From Chlorocebus sabaeus (taxonomy: Eukaryota > Chordata > Mammalia > Primates > Cercopithecidae): DNA of 64,000 bases. This document shows, piece after piece, positions 23,601-35,625 of the stretch. The notes beneath the pieces are model-generated. The model ran no database searches, was not told the DNA's origin, and saw only the letters and a program-made list of their open reading frames with translations. The stretch lies in assembly GCF_047675955.1 (NCBI RefSeq), contig NC_132915.1:51846026-51910025 (forward strand). The letters are read 5' to 3'. The position numbers and the translations under genes were made by a program. Every line of letters begins with the position of its first letter. Position 1 is the stretch's first letter.

Positions 23601-23874
23601 TATTTAGGTGACATTAGTGAAAAGGGAAACTGTGAGGGGGATGCATAATCACCTTTGGGAAACTGTGGATATTCTTAGAACAGAAAAAAAATAGATTAGT
23701 GAGGTTTTGAATCTTTCTGCTTATCTTTGTGAGGATTATATGCCAAAGACTAGTTATTGTGGCCATACTCCTTCTCCATTAGTGGCATTGGAGAACCAGA
23801 AACATGGGATCCAAAGAGAAGCTTAGCAATGTTGAGTCATGTTAATACTAACTTAATTGTTGTTTGCCACCCTA

Positions 23875-23897
23875 CCCCCCCCCCCAAAAAAAAAAAA
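23875..23897. repeat. C11 followed directly by A12
   Basis: Eleven C then twelve A, an unusual homopolymer junction that is prone to length change. Confidence 0.9.
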
Positions 23898-25231
23898 GAA
23901 GGTTACAATGTGATTGTCACAACAGCATGGGGCTGTACTGAGCTTTTTGTCATGATATGAAATAGGCTTCTCTATTAGAAAAAGATTACCCAAGTAGATC
24001 ATATAAGCAGAAGTGTGCTGTTATGGTGGAGGCATATTCATGTTGGTTCTGCATTCACAGTGAACAGTTGTACCCAGCTCCTAAGACCTACTGGAGATCA
24101 AATGTATTTAAATTGAGCATACTTAGATAGAAAGATATTCTGAAATTTCTCAGCTCTTTTCTCTATATTGTTGAAAATTATCTTTTACAATGCAAAGCCT
24201 CTTTAACTTGTAAAATATATCATTATACTTTGCTTTGAGTAATGTGCAAGTTAATGTCCCTCCCATCCCAATCATAACAATCCCTCAACCAACTGTAAAA
24301 GATGCTTTAATGATTATTTTATTCACTTAATGTCTTTTTTCATCTGGGGTTAGACAAGTAGAGCTGGAGTGCCTTGCCTATGCACTATCATTTGTTTTAA
24401 AGATTCTTGGGAAGTTAAAAATAAAAGAAATTTAGAAAAAAGAAAGTTGAAAGTTAAATGACTGTATTAACATAGTACTAACCAATAAATTAAGAGTGCA
24501 ATGCAATTAAACAAAATTTCAAATTCAAAATGGCTTGTGTCATGAAAACCTTAAGCTATTCTAAATTTTCACTTGTACAATTAGCAAGGAACAATGTGCT
24601 AATGGGTTTTAAATATTCATTTTAGGCTTATAGTTTTTAGTTTATACATTTTTTGGAGAGCTTCAATACATAAATACCATAGCAATTCATTTAAAATCGT
24701 ATTTTTTACTTTCCTAAATGATTTGGATGCTCAAGTCTCTTTCTATAAAAGAATTTCTTAGTATAATAATTAGGCAATAATTCAATTCTTTCCAAATGTC
24801 TAGTAAAATTTCTCCTATTTATCTTAATAAAAGCTTCCAAGTGAACCAAAATTTTATGTTTCAAATCGTTATAATTTTACTGATCTTATAAAAAGAAGCT
24901 AAGTTAAAGACAGCAAACCTACTGAGTAAATGGAATTCTGACCTCATTCTCTTTTGTGCCTAAGTGTGCCAGAGAAAGAGTGAAAATGATGAGATTGGTG
25001 TTAGAGAAAATGTTTTTTATTTGTGGCCATGTGATGGACTTCTCTTGGTCTTTTCCATTTTGCTTGTCTTTTCCTCCTGGATTCTGACATTACTAAATAT
25101 TGTGGTACCATTCTATCCACCTCCAGCTCATTAATCAAACTCTAAGTTTCATAAGTTTAGAGGTTGTTTATTATTCTTTCAGTATCTCCAACAGTATAAA
25201 TAAAATATCTATTATTTAGCTACTTGACACT

Positions 25232-25300
25232 TAAATATGTATATGTGCATATGTGTATACATATATTTACATATGTGCACGTGTGTATGTGTATTGTATA
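25232..25300. repeat. alternating purine-pyrimidine (TATG/TG) tract
   Basis: 'tatgtatatgtgcatatgtg' followed by 'tatacatatatttacatatg' and 'gcacgtgtgtatgtgtat'. Z-DNA-prone composition. Confidence 0.8.
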
Positions 25301-25403
25301 AAAATAGAAAATTTTCTGGTCTTTGTCCCAGATTCCTGGGATAGAACTTCTAAACCCCAGACATTTCTTAATGGATAGGAGTATTTGTGTTGTTCATGAT
25401 AGT

Positions 25404-25880
25404 CACTGGGTTTATGCTTATAAGGTCATTTATAGTGGGTTTTTTAGATATTTTATGTTAACAAGGTGGGTCAGGATGAAGGCAGGCTATGCCCGAAAAA
25501 CCAACCATGTAATTAGAAGGTTGGTGCTTTGAACCAGATGATATCAGTTCAACCTCTGGGCAAGAGAGATAAGTTGGAGATAGAGTTAAATCCTGTGGTC
25601 AATGATCCAATGAATTGCACTGCATAGCAAGACTCCAATAAAAAACTCTGGACACTGGGGCTCCGATGAGCTTCTTTACTGGGGACACATCAATGTGCTG
25701 GGAGGGTGACATGGTCCTGATTCCATGGAGAGAGGACCTTCAAAACCCTCCTAGACCTCTTCCTCTGGCATCTAAAATGAGAGCTGTCTTATTGGGGACT
25801 ATGCTCTTGATCTGTGGAATCTGCACTAACTCTGGGAGTTACTGACATAATTGACTTGCAGTATTAGAGAATCTGTGTTA
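25404..25880 (+). mobile_element. ancient ERVL-class LTR (LTR16/LTR33-like), subfamily uncertain
   Basis: Recognised from 'ttttatgttaacaaggtggg', 'tcaggatgaaggcaggctat', 'aggttggtgctttgaaccag' and 'tctggacactggggctccga', and from the U5-like 'tctgcactaactctgggagt'. The order and spacing follow one old mammalian LTR family, but I am unsure of its Repbase name. Nothing suggests it is active. Confidence 0.6.
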
Positions 25881-26510
25881 AATGTGTGTGTTAAAATATA
25901 TGAATATTTCTATCTTAGAGTCTCTAATTAATAGTGGCAGCAAAGAGTCTCAGTCCTTATGGTTTGGAATAGAGATTTACACCCTCTACTATGAAGTGCT
26001 TTTATTGCCTTGCCCAATCTCAGAAGAAAACCATTACACAGCTGGCACTATTAATCCCCTTGGAAAACTGTTCTTCTGGGGTTTGAGGAAGGCTTTTAAG
26101 AGGTTTCACTACTCTATGTCTGATACAAGTACAAGATAAAGACTGCATGCACAGGTTAAAAACTATGAACAGATTTCTGGGTAACCATGATCTCTGTTTT
26201 GTCCTTCCTATGTCCTCTTCCATTTTGTGGCTTAGGTTTATTAATTTCCCCTACCTTTTCTCCGTATAATTTCCTTTTCCAAAGAATGGACATTACATGC
26301 TCATTTTCACTAACATGTAAACAATGAATAGTGATTTAATTGTTCTCCTCCCTCTGAGCAGAGTTCTTTTTCATTCCCTTATCAATGTCAAGAGGCCCCG
26401 CTTTCTATTTTGACTCCAAAAAATTGTTTCTCGTAACATAGTTGGATGAAACAAGCCTGCCTCCTGTAAACTCTGTATCCTTTGTTCTCTTTATAAAAGA
26501 AGGAAGACAG
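25881..26510. other. unique non-coding DNA
   Basis: No repeat family or gene recognised. The 85-codon frame at 25882-26139 has no domain. Confidence 0.4.
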
Positions 26511-26750
26511 TTTATTGTGTCCCAGACACTCTTTTAAATGCGTTGTATGTATTAGCTGTTTTTAATCTTCAACAAACCAGGAGGTAGGTGCTATGTTAAT
26601 CTTCACTTTACAGATGATTTTGTGAGACACAATGAGTTAAAATCATTTACTCAAGACAGTTTAGCTAGTAGGTGACAGAACCAAGACTGCAATCAAGGTT
26701 ATTTGATTCTGGAGCCCATACTCTTAAATTATTAAGCTATGCTGCCTCAC
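26511..26750 (-). mobile_element. MIR SINE, full length, antisense
   Basis: 'ttattgtgtcccagacactc', 'aggaggtaggtgctatgtta', 'ctttacagatgattttgtga', 'gtttagctagtaggtgacag', 'ggagcccatactcttaaatt' and 'attaagctatgctgcct' trace the whole antisense MIR. Confidence 0.85.
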
Positions 26751-26869
26751 ATAAGATGCTTCTCAGTGCTTTGAGAACTGTGCTCTTGTTCTGTCCTAGG
26801 AAGAGAAGTTTGTGAAACATTTGAAAACATTTCTCCTATTTCCACAGTCTTGTTTCTCAGGACTTTCCC

Positions 26870-27240
26870 ATATGTTCCCTCTTTCCACTATATTGAATTA
26901 TTGGTTATTTCCTAAATGCCAAGTACTTTTTGCGACTTCCCACTTGCTTTTTTCTCTGCTTGAAGAGCCTCCTTTTCTATTTCTCTTTGCCACTTCTGCC
27001 CATTCTTCAACTCAGCTTCAAGTCTTCCATAATGCCCAGTATGGAAAAGTAACCATTTCTCTGTCTCCCATCAGTATCCACATACTTTTATTTGGGCACT
27101 TATCATAATCTGTGGTGACCCTTTCTTACTTCTGTTTACCTCAGAAGACTGAAACCTACCTGATGGAAGTCTTTTATCTTACATTTCTCTATCTATCTCT
27201 AGTCCTAGCACAAATTTGAGAACCTAATAACCATTCGTTA
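26870..27240 (+). mobile_element. L2 LINE, 3' region
   Basis: 'tctctttgccacttctgccc', 'aactcagcttcaagtcttcc', 'tttatttgggcacttatcat' and 'tgatggaagtctttta' follow L2 order, including the conserved 'gcacttatca' block. The 98-codon frame at 26812-27108 is an L2 by-product. Confidence 0.7.
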
Positions 27241-27564
27241 AAAGTTTGTAAACCAGAGAACAAATTAATAAAACCAGATAATAACATTGCAATGTTTCTG
27301 AAACCAAGGTTTGTAACCAAAAGATTTTAAATTTTTTTATATCCTAAGAGGTTCTAGATATTGCAAAAACAAAACAATACTATTGTGAACTTACTTAATT
27401 GCACTTGAAAGTTTATCTCAATCCCAGACATTGGCTTGAGGTTACAGTGAAAGAAAATGTAGGTAAATAATTTCATCTTCTTACCCACCCTTTCATGTTT
27501 TTAATATTTCAAACATATACGCAAACACACAAAACACATACATATTGCCAAATATATACTGTTT
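27241..27564. other. unique non-coding DNA
   Basis: Nothing recognised. Confidence 0.4.
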
Positions 27565-27632
27565 ATGTATATACTTGGTGTGTGTGTGTGTGCATGTATG
27601 TGTACGTGCGTGCGTGCTTGTGTATGTATATT
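27565..27632. repeat. (TG)n/(TGCG)n microsatellite
   Basis: 'ggtgtgtgtgtgtgtgcatg' followed by 'tatgtgtacgtgcgtgcgtg'. Z-DNA-prone. Confidence 0.9.
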
Positions 27633-28659
27633 TCCTCATTCCCCTGCGTGGAAAGTGACAAAGTTTACTATCATTTAAAATTACTTTCTTAACATCATGA
27701 TGAAATTAAAATAACAGTCACTTTTAAAGCTTTGTAATTTTTTACCCCATAATTTTAACAGCTATAATTCAGAGTTTTGAGAGTTTTTAAATAATGACTT
27801 AATCTTTGATTTTGAAATTCAGAAAAAAATCAAAGGAATTGATGTATTCATGATTGCAAAAGAACAATTTTATTTATGAAAATATTAACATTTATCTCTG
27901 TCTCTATATCTTGAGATATCTCAGGATGTAGGGCTCTGTTTTGCAGAATAAAAGCGTTTGCTGTATGATATGAGTGAACTATTCTAATAATGAAAGAAAA
28001 TCCATGCTAACCTTAAATCTGTGTAACTGCATAGCACTGACCAGGAAAAGCCAACTTGAAAGGTTCTGCTTATAGAAGCATGTCAACCCCTATTTTATGG
28101 TGGATCCTGTCACTTTTCTCAGGAGAGATGTCTGGGTCAGTGTGCTAAGTACTCTCCTCTTTCTAAAAATTTCCAAAGAATTCCTAAAACCAGTAGTTCA
28201 CAGTTTATGTAGATCATAATACGACTGACATCTGTAAGCTATAGAAATAGATACACACTGACGTGGCTAAAAAGTACCTGCTGTCTCTGTGAAGAGAGGC
28301 CCAAGTTTTCTCTAAGACATGTATTACACAGATAGTGATTAGTATTTCTCTAGATACCTCTGGTTTATCCCAGTTGATATTCTCTTATTATGCCTTCTTC
28401 ACTGGGGTAAGGTCACTTATAGTGGGCTTTTAGATAGTTTATGTTAATTCAGATTTTATGTAAATGCATACCAACAAGGATTATACTTTACTTCAAATTT
28501 GAGTTTCATTATAGACCAATGGTTACATAATGCTACTATTTCACTAATTTTATAAGTTGCTAATAACTTTCTATGTTTATGTAGTATTTACATAATGGAT
28601 GGAGGTTATCTGCCAATAGAAAACAACAAATGCCATCAGGACTTAGTTGATAGCAAACC
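27633..28659. other. unique non-coding DNA
   Basis: No repeat family recognised. A segment at 28400-28446 resembles the left edge of the LTR at 25404 (see findings). Confidence 0.4.
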
Positions 28660-28835
28660 CTGTGGTAAGAGCTTTACATATGATTGTTCATAAATTATTT
28701 CAATAAACAGGATGAGTGTAATGAGATTACAAAACTTGTCAACCTGCCTAGTACCACACAGCTAGTAAGTAGCAAAGCCAAGGTTCAAACCCAGGGCTTG
28801 CTAATTCCAGTGCCCATAGTCATCACTGTTATGTA
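28660..28835 (-). mobile_element. MIR SINE (antisense)
   Basis: 'ggtaagagctttacatatga', 'tagtaccacacagctagtaa', 'gtagcaaagccaaggttcaa' and 'acccagggcttgctaattcc' follow antisense MIR. The 'cacacagctagtaagt' block is intact. Confidence 0.8.
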
Positions 28836-29466
28836 AAACTACCTACTTTACTACAGATACAGAAAGGCTTTATACTACAAAACAGTAAATAACAGGGAAT
28901 TAATAATGGCTGCACTATAGAGAAACTTTTTTTAAAAATGTTTTGAATTGCACTCAATCAGATAGTTGGTTTTTATTTGCCAAAGACCAGTGTGATTTAC
29001 AAATTCCTCCCTATTATTTCAAGGAAAACACAGTGTGATTTCCAAAGGTAAGGATACAATCATTTCTGGGAAATACTAGCTGACATTTGCAGAGAGTAAT
29101 TTTGAAGAATACACACTTTCTTGAACATTGGTGCTGCCTAGGTCTGGGTAGGAGAAAACTAAGAATAACAGTAGCTAATGTTTCAGATCTGCAGTCAATT
29201 AAGTGAAAATGTAAATGTGGGCAAAATGATGACAGACACACCAAAAATTATGTATAAAAACTGTGATAATAAGGAAGTGGTGATTGGAATACAAATTGGA
29301 ACCATATGGATCATTGAAGCACGTTCATGAATAGTGCAAAACTATGATGATGAAAAATGATTTAAATGAAGCAATGACAGAGATGATTTTGTTATCCTAT
29401 ATTGGCAAGGGATTAAAATTAACACCTGAATTTAACTGTATTAAATATTTTCAGCTTCTCATCATA

Positions 29467-29512
29467 TATATGTGTCTACACATATAGGTTATATGTATGT
29501 GTCTACACATAC
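29467..29512. repeat. two tandem near-palindromes, 27-bp period
   Basis: 'tatatgtgtctacacatata' (29467-29486) and 'gtatgtgtctacacatac' (29495-29512) are each perfectly self-complementary around a central 'ct', offset by 27 bp. Confidence 0.9.
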
Positions 29513-30017
29513 TTGGCTACAAAACTGAAATTTGTCCTTAAAAGTTATACCCCTACCCTTAGTGTGCCGCCAATCTACCTGCAGCCTCCTGTGGAACAAT
29601 GTCCAGAGTTTTCTCTAGGATGTTACATAGCTAGTGATGCACTTTTGCTTCAGAGACCTTAGCTCACTGCATATTGTCTGGTAAGCTTCTTATCACTCCT
29701 TTCAAAATATAATTTCAAACACTCTCAACGAAGTCTTTCTAATGTGATTGTAAAATATGAAAGAAAAGATCCCTTTCAGGTATTGTTAATCTATACTGGG
29801 AGGATCTAGGTGACAAATGCAGAACAATAACAGATGCTCAGATGAAATAGACCAGGAAAATGAGCCCTTTACTAAAATGGGACACATCAAGGCCCATTCG
29901 TATCTTGGAATTAGGCTAGTTAATTTACACTGCATCATGTATTTGGCTCCATATAGCAATTGCTGTTGACGCCCACCAGAATCTCTAACTCATTTTTATT
30001 TCATGTAACAATAAAAC

Positions 30018-30050
30018 TATTGATTAATAAGTTTTTTTTATTAATCAATA
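30018..30050. repeat. perfect 13-bp inverted repeat, 7-nt loop
   Basis: 'tattgattaataa' (30018-30030) pairs perfectly with 'ttattaatcaata' (30038-30050) around a 'gtttttt' loop. Confidence 0.93.
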
Positions 30051-30718
30051 AAAAATGGTTTATCTTCTGTGTACCTTCTAGCCCTCCTCTGCATTTCTCT
30101 CTCTCAAGTCTCAACAACTCATCTTCTTTTAGGATGTTTTATGAGGCTGTAGTTCAGTTTTCACACAGTACTCTTCACTTTGGCTCATCCATTCCTTTTT
30201 GTGGAGACTCCTGTCTTCCCCTCTTCTTCATTGTTGGTAGTTTATCTCTAGGTCCTGTCTTCATCTATCCTAGCAGCAAATTTCAACAGAAACTTAGTTC
30301 TTTTTATGTTTGATCATGTTAAATTTTTGTTTATAAATCAAGAGTATTTTAATAATAGGTTAAATATCTATAAACATCTAAATATACAAAATAAAAATTA
30401 GAAAATGTTCATGTTTTGTTTTGTTCAATACTACTACTAGTAATAGTATTTAATTGTGATTCCTAGAGCATCCCTAGCAGCACAAAAGTGATTTAAAAGG
30501 AAAAACTAATTTTAACATCGTTTCCTTGTAGCACTTTTGCCTTTTTTTTTTTTTAAACAGACTTTAAAGAATAATTGCCCATGAATTTAGTAATATCAAA
30601 GCCTATCTTGTTCAACCCCATATGGAAAAAAATACTAAAAATGAAATTTGACTGAGGAGTCAAACAATTTTATGATGTTCTTCTTCTATTAGGTACCAGC
30701 ATGCCATGAAGAGCAGGT

Positions 30719-30838
30719 AAGAAGAAGAAAGAGGAAGGAGAAGAAGGAGGAGGAGGAGAGAAGGAAAAGGAGGAGGAGGAGAACAATGGAGGAGGAGGAG
30801 GAAGAAGAAGAAGAGGAAGAGGAAGAGGAGAAGGGAAC
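30719..30838. repeat. polypurine (GAA/GGA)n tract
   Basis: About 120 bp almost entirely of A and G, interrupted by 'acaatg' near 30782. The minus-strand frame at 30660-30980 runs through it as L/S/P-rich sequence and is an artefact. Triplex-prone composition. Confidence 0.95.
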
Positions 30839-32584
30839 TCATGTAAGTTACAGGTCTTTTTGTATTTATGTTATACATTAAAGAAGCTGAAATTAAACAA
30901 ACACCAAACCTGTATTCGCCATATAATATCCTTACTTTCCTTTTAGTCTCTGCTGTAATTTCTCTGCACTTTTCAGTCATTTAGTTCGTTATTAGAATCA
31001 TGAACTCACCATTTTGCCTAAGTCAATTTTGTTAAAGTTGTATTCATCTAGTCAGATTTCCTATAGGTTAATGTTGAGTGTATATCTATCTTTCACTGTC
31101 TTACTCCAAGTCATTATTTGCTACCTATGATTTTTCCATTTGGGTTATGAAGAAAAAGTTAGTTCCAAGTTCTATGAGGAATAAAGTTCTAATGGCCTAC
31201 TTCTATTAATACATTAAGAGGTATGGAAACAGACTGTGTAGTTTTCATAAACTCATTTAATGACATTGAAAATATTCATCATTAAGGTCATTGAAAGAAA
31301 ACAATATAAAGTAAAAGCTTCTGAATGGACAGAAGCCACAAAAATCCCAAATTATACTGTTTAGAAATTTTTAATTATATATTATTTTAGTGTCTCTGAA
31401 TATTTTAAAATACCCCTTTTTCATGTTTTATATTCCTCCCTGTAACATTTTCAAATAATAATGTATTTTATAAAACAAATAGCCACTGTGAAACAAAAAT
31501 ACTTTCTAGTTTTTATGTTCTATATTTAGTTGGAAAAAGAGTAAACTTTTTTCTCTGATTATGATTTCTTCATTTGTAGTTATTGATGAATAATAATTAT
31601 CACTTAGTTTTATACTTGAATTGGCATCATCACATTGGGTGGCCAACTTTCTAAGTCAACCATCCAAAAGCCAACTTAATGTTAGCTACAAAACTATCTG
31701 ATTGAAGCGCATGGAGTTTTAAAAACCATTAACTTTTATGTGCAGAGTGAAAACTTTGATCCACTGGCACATAATTTCATTTTTATAGTCAGGAGATAAC
31801 AATAACATGAAAACATTACTACCAATGGAAATATGCCTCACGAAAAGTAAAAAGTAAAAGAATGTGAAAGGTTAGTTATTTTGAGATAAGTGGCTTTGTA
31901 CATGTGATAGAAAACAAGAACAAAAATGAATGTACCCTAGGTGATTGGATGACCATGGCACTTGAGGATAATACATAGAATATAATCTTTACTAAAAAAG
32001 TACAATGGTCAAAACATTCAAAGTTTTTCTCAATAATGTACTTGAAAATTCTCTGTTCTGTCATCCATTGATATGAAATGGTGAAAAGAGGACTTTAAAA
32101 AAGAATAGCTAATTTCCTGAATAATAGACTGAACTTAATGTTATGTGAACCAACGTTGACAATAGTGTCTAAATTAATAGTTAGCAAAGTGTTTCCTGTT
32201 CTTCACTGATCTTTGCAATTATCTGCACCAGATCATTTACTCTTATTACAGCTTCTTTCCATGCCATTGGGGATATTTTCCTCCTCAAGTTGTCTCTGGA
32301 AAATTAACTTTGTACAGCAAAGCCCTTTAGAATTATTATTTTTTTCCACTGGGTCTAGATTTTTATGCATGAAAATAATGTACTGCTGAAAAGTATTATT
32401 AGTTCTGAACATTTTCTTATATTGTGTTTTTAAAAGTCCCACTATTAGATAAATTTTTATTTCTTTGGTACTGTTACACAGGGTAGGAAGAATCCTTCTG
32501 AGGTATTTATTAGCAGTGATATAAATACCTGATCTAAATGTATCGGTGCTAAGGGTTTTACAGATATTTTAAATAATGAATTGT
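30839..32584. other. unique non-coding DNA
   Basis: About 1.7 kb of AT-rich sequence with no repeat family or gene recognised. Confidence 0.4.
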
Positions 32585-32765
32585 GTATAGTGCTTTCCTT
32601 TTCACTAATCCCTTCAGGTATATTATCTCATTTGATCTCCTGAGCAGCTATGAATATCAATTTTGTTATTTACAGATGAGAAAATAGAGGTTTGAAGAGA
32701 TTAAGTGACTTGCTCAAGTTCACGCAATTTATAAGTAGTTCAATTCTAAAACATTTTCAGGCATG
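32585..32765 (-). mobile_element. MIR SINE (antisense)
   Basis: 'attatctcatttgatctcct', 'tatttacagatgagaaaata', 'gaggtttgaagagattaagt' and 'gacttgctcaagttcacgca' follow antisense MIR closely. Confidence 0.8.
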
Positions 32766-33114
32766 TGCTATTTAACAGATAGTTTTCTAACCCATTAGGA
32801 TATTGCGAACAATTTTTTAAGTACCTACACTTGCAGGATGAATCCCAAATGTGAAAACGGGCAGGTAGAATCTCAAATATGTACAATGTAAAATATATTC
32901 AAACAACAAAAGTAGTATAAATATGTAACTAATTGTACTTTTTGCAAGGGTCAGGGACTACTTTATAGAGTGGTTGGTGCCTGAATCACATTTTGTTTGG
33001 TAAATATGAGTTTGTCAGATAAATGAAGGAAGAAATGTTCCAAAGTAGATTTTGTAACCTACAATCTAACACACTCTTTACTATATAACATCACCTCTAT
33101 ATCATGCTATATTG
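32766..33114. other. unique non-coding DNA
   Basis: Nothing recognised. Confidence 0.4.
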
Positions 33115-33645
33115 ATTTTCTATTGGTAGTATAAAATTATTACCATAAAATTTAGTGGCTTAAACAACACACATTTTTATCTCACATTTCTTTAGTTCAG
33201 AAATTTGAAAGGAGTTTCATTGGGCTAAAATCAACATGTCATCTAGGCTGTCTTCCTTTCTGGAGGCACTAGGAAAATCTCAAAATCCTTATTGTTTTCC
33301 ACCTTCCAAAGAGGACTTACATTCCTTGGTTCATGGCTCCCTTCTCCCATTTTCAAAGCCAGCAACAGTGGGTTGAGATTTAATGTCCCATCCCACTAAC
33401 CCTGCTTTAGTTGCCATAACATCTGTTTCTTTGAATACACACGAGAAATGTTCTCAACTTTTAAGAAGCCATGTCATTATACTGGGCCAGCCTGGATTGT
33501 TTAGGAAAATATCCCCATTTCAAGGTCCTTAACCTTAATTACAACTGGAAAGTCCCTTTTGTCTTGTAATATATTCACAGATTCCAGGGATTAGAAAGTG
33601 GACATATTTTGGGGGTGGGAATTATTCTGCCAAATACACATGCCA
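33115..33645 (-). mobile_element. MLT2-type (ERVL) LTR, nearly complete, antisense
   Basis: The plus strand reads 'tttagtggcttaaacaacac', 'atttctttagttcagaaatt', 'cattccttggttcatggctc', 'ttttcaaagccagcaacagt', 'aaggtccttaaccttaatta', 'atattcacagattccaggga' and 'attattctgccaaataca', the complete antisense order of an MLT2 LTR. It is a second copy of the family seen at 20665-20816. The 89-codon frame at 33609-33878 starts in its tail and is not a gene. Confidence 0.7.
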
Positions 33646-34107
33646 TTTGTAATCTTAAGTTATTTCTTGTCTCACATGGATTTAAGCAGACTTTCTTACC
33701 ATCAGAACTAAATTATTATACTGATGATGTTGCGTATTTTGCCTATGACACTTCAAAAACACTTCACATTTTTACACCATTTTCTATTATCTTAGAGATG
33801 TCACTTTTAAAATATGCAGTTTTGGAAAAATTCAAAAAGATGAAGAAGAGGTTTGATCATTCTATATGGGCTCATTGACTCAGGTACTAAATATCTTTCT
33901 TGTTTGCCATGCTACTATTTCCCAATAACTAAAAACCTTTATCTTAAGCTTAGAAATTTCTCTTCATAAATTCAAAAACCTATTGATCTACAGGACTCTC
34001 CAACACAAAACACTTCATGCTGGCCTATTATCTATACTCTTTTTCTACTTCTACTCTTTCTGTTCTGCTCCCAACAACAGAGAAGGGCAAAAGCATCCCA
34101 TCAATTG
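33646..34107. other. unique non-coding DNA
   Basis: Nothing recognised. Confidence 0.4.
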
Positions 34108-34640
34108 CAAGAACCATAATCCTGGAGGTCATCTTGTCTGCAGTTTCAAACAAAAACCAACAAAATGGTAGAAATTTTACCAACTAAACATTTATTAAAT
34201 CAGTCCATATTTCTCTATATGCACTGGCATACCCTTATTTCATAATCTCCTATTTTGGTTATAAAAGAAACTACTAATTAGACCCTTTGTCTCAAGCTTC
34301 TGTCCTACTTCTCTGTATTTAAGCATCCAGGCTACAGCCAGAGGATTCATTGTAAAATAAAAACTCACTTCATTAACTGTCCTACTTCAAACCCTGTAAT
34401 GGCTGACTGTTCTCTCTAGATAAATTCCCAACTTCCAAAATACCGTGAATAATTTTAATTTCCCTTAGTGCCCTGTACTCTTTCTCACTGTCAGCTCTTT
34501 GTTCATATTATCCCTTATTACTCCCTTATCCTCTTCCTTCTCCTGCTCCAAACATATTTCTTGCTCTTTATTACAAAATTTAAATTATCACTTCCTCTAG
34601 GGAACTCTTCTTCTTCCCCACAGCTAGCTTCTGCTTTACT
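34108..34640 (+). mobile_element. L2 LINE, ORF2 end and 3' region
   Basis: 'cataatcctggaggtcatct', 'ccatatttctctatatgcac', 'ggctacagccagaggattca' and 'aaccctgtaatggctgactg' follow L2. 'cagctctttgttcatattat' and 'tatcacttcctctagggaac' continue it. The 88-codon frame at 34468-34734 is a by-product. Confidence 0.65.
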
Positions 34641-35489
34641 TCCTTGGGGAAGAAAATGCGTTGGATTAAAAATAAGAAAGAAAAGAACATTTATTGAGAC
34701 ATTATATGCTAAGATTTTGCCCTGGATGCTTTAAATATAATATATGCTAAGTCATTTGAAAAGTTTTGTGAAGTGGTTATTAGAGAAGTTACAAATAGAA
34801 AAGCTATATGATATATTAAAATGCAGAATGGAATAATCTGGGAAAAGCTAGCTGGCTATGGAGACACATAGGTTGATCTTTATTGTTATGTCTTCATAGT
34901 CAGGGTTTGCCTTTCATTCATGCAGGCTTATAAAGTTTCATCAGATTTCCCAATTTGATCAGATTCAGAGATGCTATCTCATACTAATAAAGTTCTCATG
35001 AAAATCATCTAGAAATAATTTAATTTACTGAGCTATTTTTCTCAGTACTCAAACTACTATGGGAAGTCACATCAGCAAAGGTTTGTTTGGTACACACTAG
35101 AAAAGAAATAGTTTTAAGACTTAAATGCTCAATGCTTCAAGCAACCATATCCATTTTGACACTTGCTTATTTGTGCAGGGAATCAAATCTTCAGATCGGC
35201 CTGACAAAGTGCCTGTTATCCTGGGCAATTCATGAATAGTCATTGCTGATAATTGCCTAGGTGTCTTATTTTTCCTTGTCTTTGGACTGACCAACCTTAA
35301 ACCAAGGAAGCGTTCTCATTCTTTAGATGTTATTGATAATTATCACAGGGTCTGAGTACAGAAATAACTTCACTATTGTTCAGTTCTGATCCATTTTTTT
35401 CAGATTGTAATTTGAAGAAGGCAAGTTTGTTTGTCTTATTAACGTCTTCCATGGAGTGCTGCATTATTCCATTTTATCCTGTAACTCTT
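34641..35489. other. unique non-coding DNA
   Basis: No clear element. 34690-34780 has a weak antisense MIR resemblance ('gatgctttaaatataata'). Confidence 0.4.
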
Positions 35490-35625
35490 TAAGTTTCAAC
35501 TATAGGTGTTAATAATTCTGTTTTACTGTTGGAGAATTTACGCTTGAGTTTAAGTAACTTTTCTTAAGTCAGAGCTGGCATTCAAAGAGAGTTCCTCTGA
35601 CTCCAGAGCCCTTGCTCTTTCAAGC
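35490..35625 (-). mobile_element. MIR SINE, 5' half, antisense
   Basis: 'cttaagtcagagctggcatt' is followed by 'ctctgactccagagcccttg' and 'ctctttcaagctttgc'. The 'gactccagagcccttgctctt' block is typical of antisense MIR. Confidence 0.65.

Larger units (their letters stand above)
23601..25403. other. unique non-coding DNA
   Basis: About 1.8 kb without a recognised transposon. It contains a C11-A12 run at 23875-23897 and an AT/GT alternating purine-pyrimidine tract at 25232-25300. Confidence 0.4.
28836..30718. other. unique non-coding DNA
   Basis: No transposon named. It holds the twin palindromes at 29467-29512 and a perfect hairpin at 30018-30050. The 117-codon frame at 29960-30313 is S/F/L-rich with no domain. 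Confidence 0.4.

Noticed and set aside
23757..23960. Frame across the C11-A12 junction as a coding exon
   Set aside because: The proline-lysine run is purely the homopolymer, with no domain on either side.
29960..30313. 117-codon S/F/L-rich frame
   Set aside because: No domain, no coding-like composition, and it runs through the AT hairpin at 30018-30050.
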